Shown here: in pieces, positions 17,154 through 25,525 of the stretch
Layout: each line of letters opens with the position of its first letter
Numbering within the stretch: position 1 is the first letter of the stretch
Source: Candidatus Eisenbacteria bacterium
GTDB taxonomy: Bacteria > Orphanbacterota > Orphanbacteria > Orphanbacterales > Orphanbacteraceae
Assembly (NCBI GenBank): GCA_016930695.1
Contig: JAFGGD010000013.1
Span: 1 to 64,000 of the forward strand
Direction of reading: 5' to 3'
Length of the DNA: 64,000 nt
Position numbers and translations under genes: made by a program
Notes under the pieces: model-generated
What the model saw: the letters and a program-made list of their open reading frames with translations, nothing else
Databases searched by the model: none
What the model was told of the DNA's origin: nothing

Positions 17154-17966
17154 ATGACCGAATCGACCCTTCGTAGACGAATGGGAGCGGTGGTCCTGCC
17201 CCTGCTTCTGCTTCTCGGCTGCGCCGCCGTCTCCCAGATCAACCTGATCCCCACCGAGGACGAGGTTCGGATGGGGGCGCAGTTCGCCCAGCAGATCGAA
17301 ACGGAGCTGAAGATACTCGATGATCCGGTGGTGACCGCCTACGCCGACAGCCTCGGTCAATTGTTGGCCGCCCACTCGGCGAGGACGGAGATCGCCTACC
17401 GTTTCCGGGTCGTCGACAGCGACGAGGTGAACGCCTTCGCCCTGCCCGGCGGTTTTGTTTATATCAACAGAGGGTTGATCGCCGCGGCGGACGACGAGGC
17501 GGAGCTGGCGGCGGTGATCGCGCACGAGATCGGCCACGTGGTGGCCAAGCACGGCGCCAAGCAGCTGACCCGGCAGTACGGTCTCGCCGCGATCGCCACC
17601 GCCGCCCTCGGTGAGGATCCGGGGATGATCCAGTCGACGGCGGCGAACATCCTGGTCACGGGCGCGCTGATGAAATATTCCCGGGACGCGGAGAACGAGG
17701 CGGACCATCTCGGCGTGGACGAGCTGGTTCGGTCCGGAATCGAGCCGGACGGCATGGTCCGTTTCTTCGAGAAGATCCGGGAGATGCAGGGCCGGGAGAT
17801 GTCATCTGTGGAGCGCTTCTTCTCCACCCATCCTCCGACGGAGGAGCGGATCGACTACACCCGCGCGTACATCGCCTCGATCCCCGGGAGGGAGAGGCTC
17901 ACCCGCGACTCGGATCGGTTCCGCCGCATCCGGGAGCGGACCGGCGGGATCGGGGAGAGCGATTAG
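17154..17966 (+). CDS. M48-family zinc metalloprotease lipoprotein (BepA/YfgC-like)
   Basis: The 270-residue protein has a lipoprotein signal with lipobox LLLGC (C23), so it is probably anchored in the periplasm or at the outer membrane. The catalytic motif is HEIGH at 124-128, with E181 in NEADHLG as the expected third zinc ligand. The central region (NAFALPGGFVYINRG) is typical of M48 Ste24/HtpX relatives that act in outer-membrane protein quality control. No C-terminal TPR region is present, so it is shorter than BepA and closer to single-domain LoiP/YcaL types. DsbD follows 67 bases downstream on the same strand; together they suggest an envelope-maintenance unit. Confidence 0.88.
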   Translation: MTESTLRRRMGAVVLPLLLLLGCAAVSQINLIPTEDEVRMGAQFAQQIETELKILDDPVVTAYADSLGQLLAAHSARTEIAYRFRVVDSDEVNAFALPGGFVYINRGLIAAADDEAELAAVIAHEIGHVVAKHGAKQLTRQYGLAAIATAALGEDPGMIQSTAANILVTGALMKYSRDAENEADHLGVDELVRSGIEPDGMVRFFEKIREMQGREMSSVERFFSTHPPTEERIDYTRAYIASIPGRERLTRDSDRFRRIRERTGGIGESD

Positions 17967-18033
17967 ACTCGGAGCGACGCCGCTCCGGCGCGGCGCAACT
18001 TTCTGAAGAAAGCCTCACGAGGAGCATCGAGCG

Positions 18034-19845
18034 ATGTGGAGAGATACGGTACGGCACGCCGCGGCGATCGTGTTGGGGACGGCGATCGCCCTCCTGATTC
18101 CGGCGTCGGGCGTTCTCGCTCAGGAGAGTCCCTTTTCGACGACCGCCGAGGCGGTCCGGCCCGCCGGCGACGCGAACCGCGGCGAGGTGATCTTCCGGGT
18201 CGCCGTCCCCGCCGGCCACTATCTCTACCGGGACGAGGTGTCCGTGGAGTTGGAGGACGGGGAGCCCTTCCTTCTCGGTGAGACGGCCTACCCCGCGGGC
18301 AAGGTGAAGTACGACGCTTTCCTGGAGGAGGAGGTCGAGATCTACAACCGATCCTTCTCGGTGCGGGCGCCCCTCTCCCTTCGAGAGGGGGAGGCTTTTC
18401 CGGAGAGCGTGAGCGTGGTGATCGGGTATCGCGGTTGCACGAGCGAGGCTTGTTTTTTCCCCGAGCGGATTCCCTTCACCCTCGCTTGGCGCGAAGGCGC
18501 GGCGGCCTCTTCCGGCGCGTCGGCTACGGTCGCCATCGGCTCGCCGGAGAAGGGCGCCGCCGAAGAGGCCCCTCGCGGAGCGGCCGGCGGCCTCAACTTG
18601 GCCGATCGAATCGCCTCCCGCGGGCTCTTCTGGGCCTACCTCTTCGTCTTTGTTTCGGGGATTCTCCTTTCCTTCACACCTTGCGTGTTCCCGATGATCC
18701 CGATCACGCTCAGCGTGATCGGCGCCCGGGGCGAGAAGAACCCGGCCAAGGGCTTCCTCCTCTCGCTGATCTACGTGCTCGGCATGGCGCTGACCTACAG
18801 CGTCCTCGGGCTGCTCGCCGCGAGCGGCGGCATGATGATCGGGTCGTTCATGCAGAGCCCGATCTTCATCGGCGCGATCGTCGCGATCTTCGTCGCCTTG
18901 GCGCTCGGCATGTTCGGGCTCTACGAGCTGCAGGTCCCCTCGGGTTTCGCCGCCCGGCTGAACCGGGTCGGCGGCGGCGGCGGGTGGATCGGCATCTTCC
19001 TGATGGGGATCGTGGCCGGCCTGGTCGCCTCTCCCTGCGTCGGACCGGTGTTGGTGGGCCTCCTCGTCTACATCGCCCAGACCGGCAACGCGTTCCTCGG
19101 CTTCACGCTCCTCTTCACCCTCGCCATGGGGATCGGCGTCCTCTTCCTCGTCATCGGCACGTTTTCGGGCCTTCTGGCCACGCTACCCGGCGCGGGAGGC
19201 TGGATGGACGGCGTGAAGCGCGTCTTCGGTTTCCTTCTCCTCGGCGTGGCGCTCTATTTCGCGGCGCCCCTCCTGCCGGATCGGCTGGTGCATCTCGCCA
19301 TGGGGGCGCTGCTGACGATCGCCGCGTCCTTCTTCGGTCTCTTCGAGACAATGCCGGAGGGGGCGGGCGCCCGGCGCCGAGTCGTGCGGGCTGTGGTGCT
19401 TCTTATCGGCGCCGCCGGAGTGGCGTTCTTCCTCGGCGCGGCGGTGCTCCCCCTCCTGCCGATCGGCACCGCGGCGGGACCGGCGGGGGACGGCGCGGAG
19501 ATTTCCTGGATCCGCGATCACGACGCGGGGCTCGCCGCGGCGCGCGAGGCGGGCCGCCCGGTGATGATCGATTTCACCGCCCAGTGGTGCGCCGCCTGCA
19601 AGGAGCTGGAGCACGTGACCTACAGGGACCCGGCGGTGATCGCGGAGAGCCGGCGTTTCACCATGGTGCTCGTCGACTGCACCAGGAAAGACGCCGTGAT
19701 CGAGGCGCTCCTGGATCGATACCACGTGAAGGGGCTGCCGACGATCGTCTGGATCGATTCGTCCGGTGAGAGAGTGGACGAATGGACCGTCACCGGTTTC
19801 GTCGAGCCGGACGATTTCGCGGCGATCATGCGGCGGGTTCGCTAG
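18034..19845 (+). CDS. dsbD: Thiol:disulfide interchange protein DsbD
   Basis: The 603-residue inner-membrane protein moves electrons from cytoplasmic thioredoxin to periplasmic reductases. All three DsbD parts are visible. After a signal peptide (to about residue 29) the alpha domain has C135 and C140 in GCTSEAC. The eight-helix membrane domain has C217 in SFTPCVFP and C335 in ASPCVGP. The gamma thioredoxin-like domain carries CAAC at 519-522 in AQWCAACKE. A full cysteine relay is therefore intact. ATG 18034 sits downstream of GAGGAG. Such a reductase fits a species secreting several cysteine-containing proteins, such as the CPIP-repeat protein at 41539-45342. Confidence 0.93.
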   Translation: MWRDTVRHAAAIVLGTAIALLIPASGVLAQESPFSTTAEAVRPAGDANRGEVIFRVAVPAGHYLYRDEVSVELEDGEPFLLGETAYPAGKVKYDAFLEEEVEIYNRSFSVRAPLSLREGEAFPESVSVVIGYRGCTSEACFFPERIPFTLAWREGAAASSGASATVAIGSPEKGAAEEAPRGAAGGLNLADRIASRGLFWAYLFVFVSGILLSFTPCVFPMIPITLSVIGARGEKNPAKGFLLSLIYVLGMALTYSVLGLLAASGGMMIGSFMQSPIFIGAIVAIFVALALGMFGLYELQVPSGFAARLNRVGGGGGWIGIFLMGIVAGLVASPCVGPVLVGLLVYIAQTGNAFLGFTLLFTLAMGIGVLFLVIGTFSGLLATLPGAGGWMDGVKRVFGFLLLGVALYFAAPLLPDRLVHLAMGALLTIAASFFGLFETMPEGAGARRRVVRAVVLLIGAAGVAFFLGAAVLPLLPIGTAAGPAGDGAEISWIRDHDAGLAAAREAGRPVMIDFTAQWCAACKELEHVTYRDPAVIAESRRFTMVLVDCTRKDAVIEALLDRYHVKGLPTIVWIDSSGERVDEWTVTGFVEPDDFAAIMRRVR

Positions 19846-19912
19846 GGGAGTCCGCGGGGCGGCCGGTCCCGGATCTCCATCCGGATGAGGAGCCGAGGTC
19901 GATTCTTTCGAG

Positions 19913-19941
19913 TCTTGCGTCCCCCGACGGCGTGCTATAGA
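19913..19941 (+). promoter_or_regulatory. Possible promoter for the MBOAT pseudogene
   Basis: TCTTGC (19913-19918), 17-bp spacer, then TGC TATAGA (19936-19941), an extended -10. The -35 register is ambiguous (TTGCGT at 19915 would leave only 15 bp). Confidence 0.4.
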
Positions 19942-19958
19942 ATCGATCGCCAAGCACC

Positions 19959-21315
19959 ATGTTATTCAACTCGTTCCATTTTTTAATCTTCTTTCCCGTG
20001 GTGGTAATGCTTTATTTCGCAATGCCTTCCCGGTTCCGTTAGTTTCTCCTTCTGGTCGCCAGCTACCATTATTATGCCTGCTGGAAGCTGGAATACCTTC
20101 TTCTGATCATTACGTCCACGCTGATCGACTATGTCGCCGGAATCCAGATCGGGAAGGCGGACACTCGGCAGCGAAAACGGCTCTTTCCCGTTCTCAGTCT
20201 CGTGATCAATCTGGGGCTCCTCTTCGCGTTCAAGTACTTCGGCTTCTTTGCGCGGTCCCTAAGCGAACTGCTCGGCTTGTTCGATGTCGCGTACACGCCG
20301 CCCATCCTCAAGGTATTGCTCCCGGTGGGGATCTCGTTCTATACGTTCCAGACCTTGAGTTACACCATCGATGTCTACCTGGGCAGGCGGCAGCCGGAGA
20401 GGCATTTGGGCATCTTCGCGGTTTACGTCTCCTTCTTCCCCCAGCTCGTCGCCGGACCGATCGAGCGATCGACCCGACTTTTGCCCCGGTTTTTCGAGGA
20501 GAAAGGGTGGGATTGGGATCGGGTTCAATCCGGATTGCGCCTACAACGGCGCGGCGCTCTTCCTCGCCACCTTCTTTTTCGCATTCCAGGTTTACTGTGA
20601 TTTCTCCGGTTATTCGGATATCGCGATCGGCGCCGCCCGGGTGATGGGATATGAACTCACCATCAACTTCCGCCAGCCCTTCTTCGCCCGCTCCATCCGT
20701 GAGTTGTGGGAGCGCCGGCACGTGACCCTCACGACGTGGTTCCGCGATTACATCTACATCCCCATGGGGGGGAGCCGTGTACGGACCTTTTTTCAATACC
20801 GTAATCTTTTCGTGACTTTTCTGATCAGCGGGCTCTGGCACGGAGCGAACTGGACGTTCGTGGGATGGGGGGCGCTGAACGGCGTTTATCTCGTCATCGC
20901 GCGCCTGACGAGCAAGCCGCGCAGGCGGCTCATCGAGACCTTCCACCTCGATCGGGTGAATATCCTGCTGAACCCGCTCCGAACCGTTTATATCTTTATC
21001 CTCTTCCTGACCGGCCTGGTCTTCTTCCGGTCGCCGAGCGTGAGCGATGCGTTCCGGATTTTTCCGCGCATCGCGACCGATCTCTTTCGGATCCCCTCGC
21101 TCGGTTCCCTGCCGGCGCCTTACGACGTCACCCGGGATATGTACTTCCTTTTCGGGTTGATCGTTCTCTTGAATCTTTATGACTGGTACATCAACCGGGA
21201 GTGGACGTTTTTAGAAGGCCCGATCGCCAGGACTCTCGTGACGTCGTTTCAGTTCTGGGCGATCATGGTGTTCGGAGTGTTTCATAATCAAGAGTTCGTT
21301 TACTTCCAGTTTTAA
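19959..21315 (+). pseudogene. MBOAT O-acyltransferase (AlgI/DltB-like), disrupted
   Basis: Reading from ATG 19959 gives an AlgI-type N-terminus (LFNSFHFLIFFPVVVMLYF), but codon 28 is TAG at 20040-20042, where the family usually has a Trp-containing RxxW stretch. The same frame continues with good homology to about 20540 (GPIERSTRLLPRFF). Homology then jumps into another frame at AYNGAALFLATFFFAFQVYC, with roughly 30 family residues missing, so a deletion and frameshift are present. The C-terminal half is otherwise normal and retains the invariant His in SGLWHGANWTF. Base composition is visibly less GC-rich than the surroundings. TAG is an ordinary stop in neighbouring genes (15553, 17964), so read-through is unlikely. 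Assembly error is the main alternative. Confidence 0.8.
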
Positions 21316-21326
21316 CGAAGCGCGGA

Positions 21327-22344
21327 ATGAAAAAAAGAATCCTGTTCCTTCAGTTGGCGATCGTGATCCTGATGGGCGAGGCGTTTTTCCGCTTTGACGA
21401 AGCGACGCTTTTCTTTCAGGGCGCGCGGTTCGAGTTCCTCGAGAGCGAGCCGCGGGTGAGCGCCTTGCGGACGGATCTCGATGAAGGAACCTTCGATCCC
21501 GATTCGGCGGCGCTCCGCGTGATGATGGTGGGCGATTCGTTTCTTTTCGGGGGGAAGGCGAACGAGGACTATATCTTTTCGAACCAGCTGAGGGAAAAGC
21601 TCCGTGCGGAGAATTGCCGCGGAAAGGACGGCGTGTACGTTCTCGACCTCAGCAGTCCCGGCGCGAACACAGCAGTTAACTTCCGAAATTTCGAGAGTTA
21701 TGTGGAGCGTTTCCGGCCCCAGATCCTCCTGTGGGTGTACAGCCGAAACGATGTGTACGAGGGAGGGGAGGAGGATCCGGGAGGAGTCGGCGGCGGGCGG
21801 GAAAAGGTCCGGTCCGAGGACGGATCGCGCGCCGTGGATCGCCTGAACCGGATCGTGAAGGACACGCAGGGGTTTTTCTTCCGGCACCTGAAGACGATGC
21901 GCTGGGCTCTCAAAACGATCAACACCGAGCTGAAGCTTCGGGGTGTTCTCGTGCCGGGGACTCAGCACTACCACCTGATCAAACGCTCTCACGCGCCGGA
22001 CTTCGGTCCTTGGAAAGAGTCGCAGCGGCAGTTGGAGGCGATGGTCCGCAAGTGCGAGGAAGAGGGGATCTTCGTTCTGGTCTTCAATTCACCCTATCTT
22101 CTATATGTTGAAGAATTATGGCATCTACGACGAGCAGGACCGGGTGATCGCCGATTACTTTCATGGACTCGGAGTGAACTTCGTCAACGGCGTGGACTTT
22201 TTCCTCGATGATCGGGATGGAGAATACGCCATATCACGGTTCGACCTGCATCCCAACGAAGCGGCTCACACGAGAATCGCCGACGGGATTCATCGGTATC
22301 TTGTCGAAAACTACCCGCCGGAAAACGATGCCACCACGAAATAG
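21327..22344 (+). pseudogene. SGNH-hydrolase-like acyltransferase partner (AlgJ/AlgX type), frameshifted
   Basis: The first frame from ATG 21327 (to about 22100) encodes an N-terminal signal anchor and the block-I motif MMVGDSFLFGG, plus a middle typical of periplasmic SGNH partners of MBOAT proteins (WVYSRNDVYEG). Near 22100, after FNSPYLLY, homology moves by one base into the next frame, which runs to 22344 and holds the block-V motif FDLHPNEAAH with the catalytic Asp/His. Read as one gene of about 338 codons it is a complete SGNH protein apart from this single-base shift. The acyltransferase immediately upstream is also broken, so the whole polysaccharide O-acylation module looks inactive. 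Confidence 0.75.
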
Positions 22345-22418
22345 GCCGGGGTCGTGGAATTCGCGCCCTCGGACACGGGAGGCCGGCGGAGGCCCGGCGA
22401 GAAGCGCAGGCCGGGCGA

Positions 22419-24533
22419 TCAGCCGCCCGAGCCCGGACCGGGACCGCCCGGTTCGTCGCCGCGCACCCGCACGGGCACGACCACCGATCCGGTGATCGGC
22501 CATCCGGGAACGCCGGCTCGAATAACGATCGTGCCCACCCCTTCCCGTTCCGCGAGGAAAACGCCCGTCCCGGCCTGATACTCCCCCAGATGAGAGGGAT
22601 GGACCTTGCCCGTAACCTCGAGACGGCCGAGATCGACCGGCTCTCCTCCGCTCGTGGATGCTTCGACGACGATCCGCGCCTCCGATCCCACCGGGAGATC
22701 GAGGTTGGCGGGCGTCGCCTTGACGTTGAGCCGCAGGTTCTCCCAGGCGATCCGGATCGGGGCGACCGCGCCGATCCGCCGGCCGTTCGGCTGCACCAGC
22801 TCGGCGACCAGGTTCCCCTGGTAGAGGAGGGCGGCGTTCGCCGACGCGTCGTTCCCCGCCCAGACGACGGAAGTCCGGTCGCCCACCGGCGGTTCGGCGC
22901 GGACCCGGCCGGAGGGTTCGAGCCGCCACTGGACCACGGCCGGCGCTTCCGCCGCGGACGTGGCGATCCGTGCGCGGAAGGGGATCCCCTTGCCGGAGAG
23001 GGCGGCCTCGATGGTGACCGCGCCGGTCCAGGAGGGTGGATCGATAAACAGCCGCGCCGTGCTTTCTTCACCGCCGACCAGAACACGCGCCCTTCCCATA
23101 CGCGCCCGCCCCGCCCCCTCCGTTCGCACCAGCACGCTCCCCTCGCGGCGGTTCGACTCGCGCCCCGCCAAATCGGCGAAGACGCGGTTCGCCGTGAAGA
23201 GACCGTCGGGCGTGATGGTGCCCAGATTCGGCGGGTCCAGGTCCCAACGGAGAAGCTCGTCGGACGGCCCGTTCTCCACCGTGAAGCGGACCTGCTCTCC
23301 CGCGTCGACGGTCACCACCGCCGGGCGCACCCGGAGCGCTTCCCCGGAAGGATCGCCTAGTATGCGCACCCGCGCCGAAGCCTCGGCCGCGGCGCCCGTT
23401 CCGAGATCCATGAAGCGACCGGTCACGCGCGCCTCCAGGACGGAGTGGTCTTCTCGATCCGCCGCGAGGAAGAGACCATCCGGGGTGATCCGGCCCGCCT
23501 CGGGCGGGTCTACGGTCCAGTCGACCGGTTCCGGAACGGCCGAGCCGGGGGCGCCGATCGAGACGAGACGGAACCGGACCTCTCCGCCGATGCGAACCGT
23601 TGCGTTCTCGGGACGCACCGCCACCGTCGGGAGTCCCGCGCCGGAGACCCGCACCCGCGCCTCGTCCCGGGCGAAACCGTCGTCGGTCAGGAGGGAAGCG
23701 ATGATCCGCCCTTCACCCGGAAAGGGACCGGCGCGGAAGAGACCGTCCGCGATCGCGCCGATTCTCTCCGGGACGGCCATCCACTGCACGGCGCCCGCCG
23801 CGCCGGGTGGGTTTATCTCGGCGCGAAAGAGGATCTCGCCGCCCGGCGCCGTCTCCGCTTCCGCCGGCGCGACGCGGATCACCGCCGGTTCCGGCGCTTC
23901 CATCCCGCCGATTCGCACCCGGGCGTAGCCGACTCCGCGCATCTCTCCGGCGACGACGATCGCCGCGATCCTCGCGTGCCCCGCTTTCCCGCCCGCGCGA
24001 AAGACGCCCTCGCCGTCGATGTCGCCGGCACCGGACGGCACGATTCTCCACTCCGTCGTTCCCGTAGCCTCCGTTCCCGTGGAGGGATCGAATGCGCGGG
24101 CGCGGAAGGCGATCTCTCCCCCCGGCGTCGTTGCCGCCTCGGACGGTTCCACGCGAACCGTGAGCGACCGCATCCCCCCCTCGACGATACGGATCAGCGC
24201 GTGGCCGACCGCCCGCCGCGCGCCGGAGCGGACCTCGACGCGCAGGATCCCCCTTCCCGGCTCGCCGCCGGCGACGAAGGAGCCGTCCGGGCCGACGACG
24301 CCGAGCCGGCGGGGTATCACTTCCCATGTAAACAGAGGATTCGCGCCCTCCCAATCCGCCGGCAACTCGGCGCGGAAACGCGCCCCATCCCCGGCGAGGA
24401 GGACCGCACGGTCCGGAGAAACGCGCAGCGCCGTCTCCGTCCGCGCCGCCGGGGCCGCCGCCAGAAGGGCGATAAACGCCGCCGCCGGCGCGAGCAGCCG
24501 GAGCGTTCGGGTCAGAGCGTGACGATCAGCCAT
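22419..24533 (-). CDS. Secreted protein of tandem bacterial Ig-like repeats
   Basis: The product is 704 residues from ATG 24533 (an open frame extends further upstream but would run deep into the preceding gene). A signal peptide ends near AAPAARTE. The rest is about six or seven Ig-like units of roughly 95 residues, recognisable by V.PE.A...GGEI.FRA, a central tryptophan (VDWTVDPPEAGRI) and a DGLF.A turn, as in IGDGLFRAGPF, TPDGLFLAAD and TPDGLFTANR. No membrane anchor, sorting motif or catalytic domain is visible. It is the last gene of the run trpS-barrel-ECF-membrane protein, overlapping the gene before it by 22 bases. Its likely role is structural, at the surface or in the periplasm. The C-terminus is Gly/Pro rich. 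Confidence 0.75.
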   Translation of the reverse strand: MADRHALTRTLRLLAPAAAFIALLAAAPAARTETALRVSPDRAVLLAGDGARFRAELPADWEGANPLFTWEVIPRRLGVVGPDGSFVAGGEPGRGILRVEVRSGARRAVGHALIRIVEGGMRSLTVRVEPSEAATTPGGEIAFRARAFDPSTGTEATGTTEWRIVPSGAGDIDGEGVFRAGGKAGHARIAAIVVAGEMRGVGYARVRIGGMEAPEPAVIRVAPAEAETAPGGEILFRAEINPPGAAGAVQWMAVPERIGAIADGLFRAGPFPGEGRIIASLLTDDGFARDEARVRVSGAGLPTVAVRPENATVRIGGEVRFRLVSIGAPGSAVPEPVDWTVDPPEAGRITPDGLFLAADREDHSVLEARVTGRFMDLGTGAAAEASARVRILGDPSGEALRVRPAVVTVDAGEQVRFTVENGPSDELLRWDLDPPNLGTITPDGLFTANRVFADLAGRESNRREGSVLVRTEGAGRARMGRARVLVGGEESTARLFIDPPSWTGAVTIEAALSGKGIPFRARIATSAAEAPAVVQWRLEPSGRVRAEPPVGDRTSVVWAGNDASANAALLYQGNLVAELVQPNGRRIGAVAPIRIAWENLRLNVKATPANLDLPVGSEARIVVEASTSGGEPVDLGRLEVTGKVHPSHLGEYQAGTGVFLAEREGVGTIVIRAGVPGWPITGSVVVPVRVRGDEPGGPGPGSGG

Positions 24534-24994
24534 GACGGTTCCCCCACGATCCGGCCGCGCCGGTCGGTCAGTTCGAGCCGGAAAAAATGCGACCCGGGCC
24601 GGACCGGTCCGGGAGGATCGAGGATGACGAAGTGGTCGTTCCATTCGGCGAGGGCGGTCACGTCCCTCTCGTCGAAGAAGACCCGGACCCGCCCTCCCGC
24701 GAGGGAAGGCTCGAGCGCCGCGCAGAGAGGATCCCCGGCGGCCTGAATCGGTTCCTTCTCCGGTGGGGCGACCAGCGCCGCGCGGACCGGCGAGACCCCG
24801 GAGCGGCGGAAGGACTCGTCGGCGAGCGCCGCCGCCAGGATCGCCGCCGCGGCGAGCGCCCCGGCGATCCTACCGAACCGAGCGCGCCTCCCCGGCGCCG
24901 CGCGGAACCCGCCCGTCCGGCAGCTCGGATAGCGCTCTTCTCGAAGCCGCTTCCCGTCGCCGGCGAGCCGCTTCTCGATCTCTTGGTCTAGCAA
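24512..24994 (-). CDS. Small single-pass membrane protein, candidate partner of the ECF sigma factor
   Basis: The 160-residue protein has about 40 mostly basic N-terminal residues, one hydrophobic helix (IAGALAAAAILAAALA) and a periplasmic part of about 95 residues. Its last 60 residues form an Ig/Fn3-like pattern (VFFDERDVTALAEW, PPGPVRPGSHFFRLEL, PSWLIVTL). The same pattern occurs in the N-terminal half of the outer-membrane barrel two genes upstream (LYLDGAEIAEG, PAEGGHEATVVL, RSWRFSI). Its start overlaps the sigma-factor gene by 7 bases. Position and topology suggest an anti-sigma or signalling role, but the cytoplasmic tail is short and no standard anti-sigma domain is seen, so this is inference. 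Confidence 0.6.
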   Translation of the reverse strand: MLDQEIEKRLAGDGKRLREERYPSCRTGGFRAAPGRRARFGRIAGALAAAAILAAALADESFRRSGVSPVRAALVAPPEKEPIQAAGDPLCAALEPSLAGGRVRVFFDERDVTALAEWNDHFVILDPPGPVRPGSHFFRLELTDRRGRIVGEPSWLIVTL

Positions 24995-25470
24995 CGTTCC
25001 ACTCTCCTCTTCAGGATCTCCCGCCCCCGCGCGAGCCGGGACTTGATCGTCCCCTCGGCGACCCCCAAGTCCCGCGCCATCTCCCGGACGCTCCGGTCCG
25101 CGTAGTAGTGGAGCAGAAGCGCCTCCCGGTACGGTTGCGGGACCCTCTCCAGCTCCCGGCGCAGGGCGCGGTCCTCCTCTTCATGGGCGGCGGGCGCGCC
25201 GATCCGGCGCCTTCCCATGAGAAACGCCGCCCCCCTCCGGAGTCGCTCCTTCCGCCAATGCCGCCGAAGCACGTTCCGGGCTATGGCGTAGAACCAGGTG
25301 AAGGGATCGCTCTCTCCGCGGAAACGTTCCCAGCCGCGAAAGGCGCGCAGGAAAGTTTCCTGCGTCAGATCCCGAGCCGTCTCCTCATCGCCGGCGGCGC
25401 CGGCGAGGTAGGCCCAAACCGGGCGGCCGCACCGCTCCAACGCCTCCTCGAAGGTCGGCTTGTCCGACAC
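24988..25470 (-). CDS. ECF-type RNA polymerase sigma factor
   Basis: The 160-residue protein has the two DNA- and polymerase-binding regions of ECF (group 4) sigma factors. Region 2 spans DLTQETFLRAFRGWERFRGE and FTWFYAIARNVLRRHWRK; region 4 spans PYREALLLHYYADRSVREMA and GVAEGTIKSRLARGREIL, a helix-turn-helix. The linker holds many charged residues but no extra C-terminal domain. It lies between an outer-membrane barrel gene (55 bases upstream) and a membrane protein gene (7-base overlap), so it probably responds to an envelope signal and may control this operon. I did not find an obvious self-recognised promoter upstream. Confidence 0.92.
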   Translation of the reverse strand: MSDKPTFEEALERCGRPVWAYLAGAAGDEETARDLTQETFLRAFRGWERFRGESDPFTWFYAIARNVLRRHWRKERLRRGAAFLMGRRRIGAPAAHEEEDRALRRELERVPQPYREALLLHYYADRSVREMARDLGVAEGTIKSRLARGREILKRRVERC

Positions 25471-25525
25471 GTTCGATCCTCCGGAGCCGGAAAAGGTTCC
25501 TGAAAAACGGGCCCGCCGCCGCCAC

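Noticed and set aside
20040-20042. Amber codon as selenocysteine- or pyrrolysine-like recoding
   Set aside because: TAG ends other intact genes here (for example 15553, 17964), and the same gene has a second lesion downstream.
24533-24644. Longer start for the Ig-repeat protein
   Set aside because: The extra residues are Arg/Pro-rich and lie inside the upstream gene; ATG 24533 is followed by a proper signal peptide.
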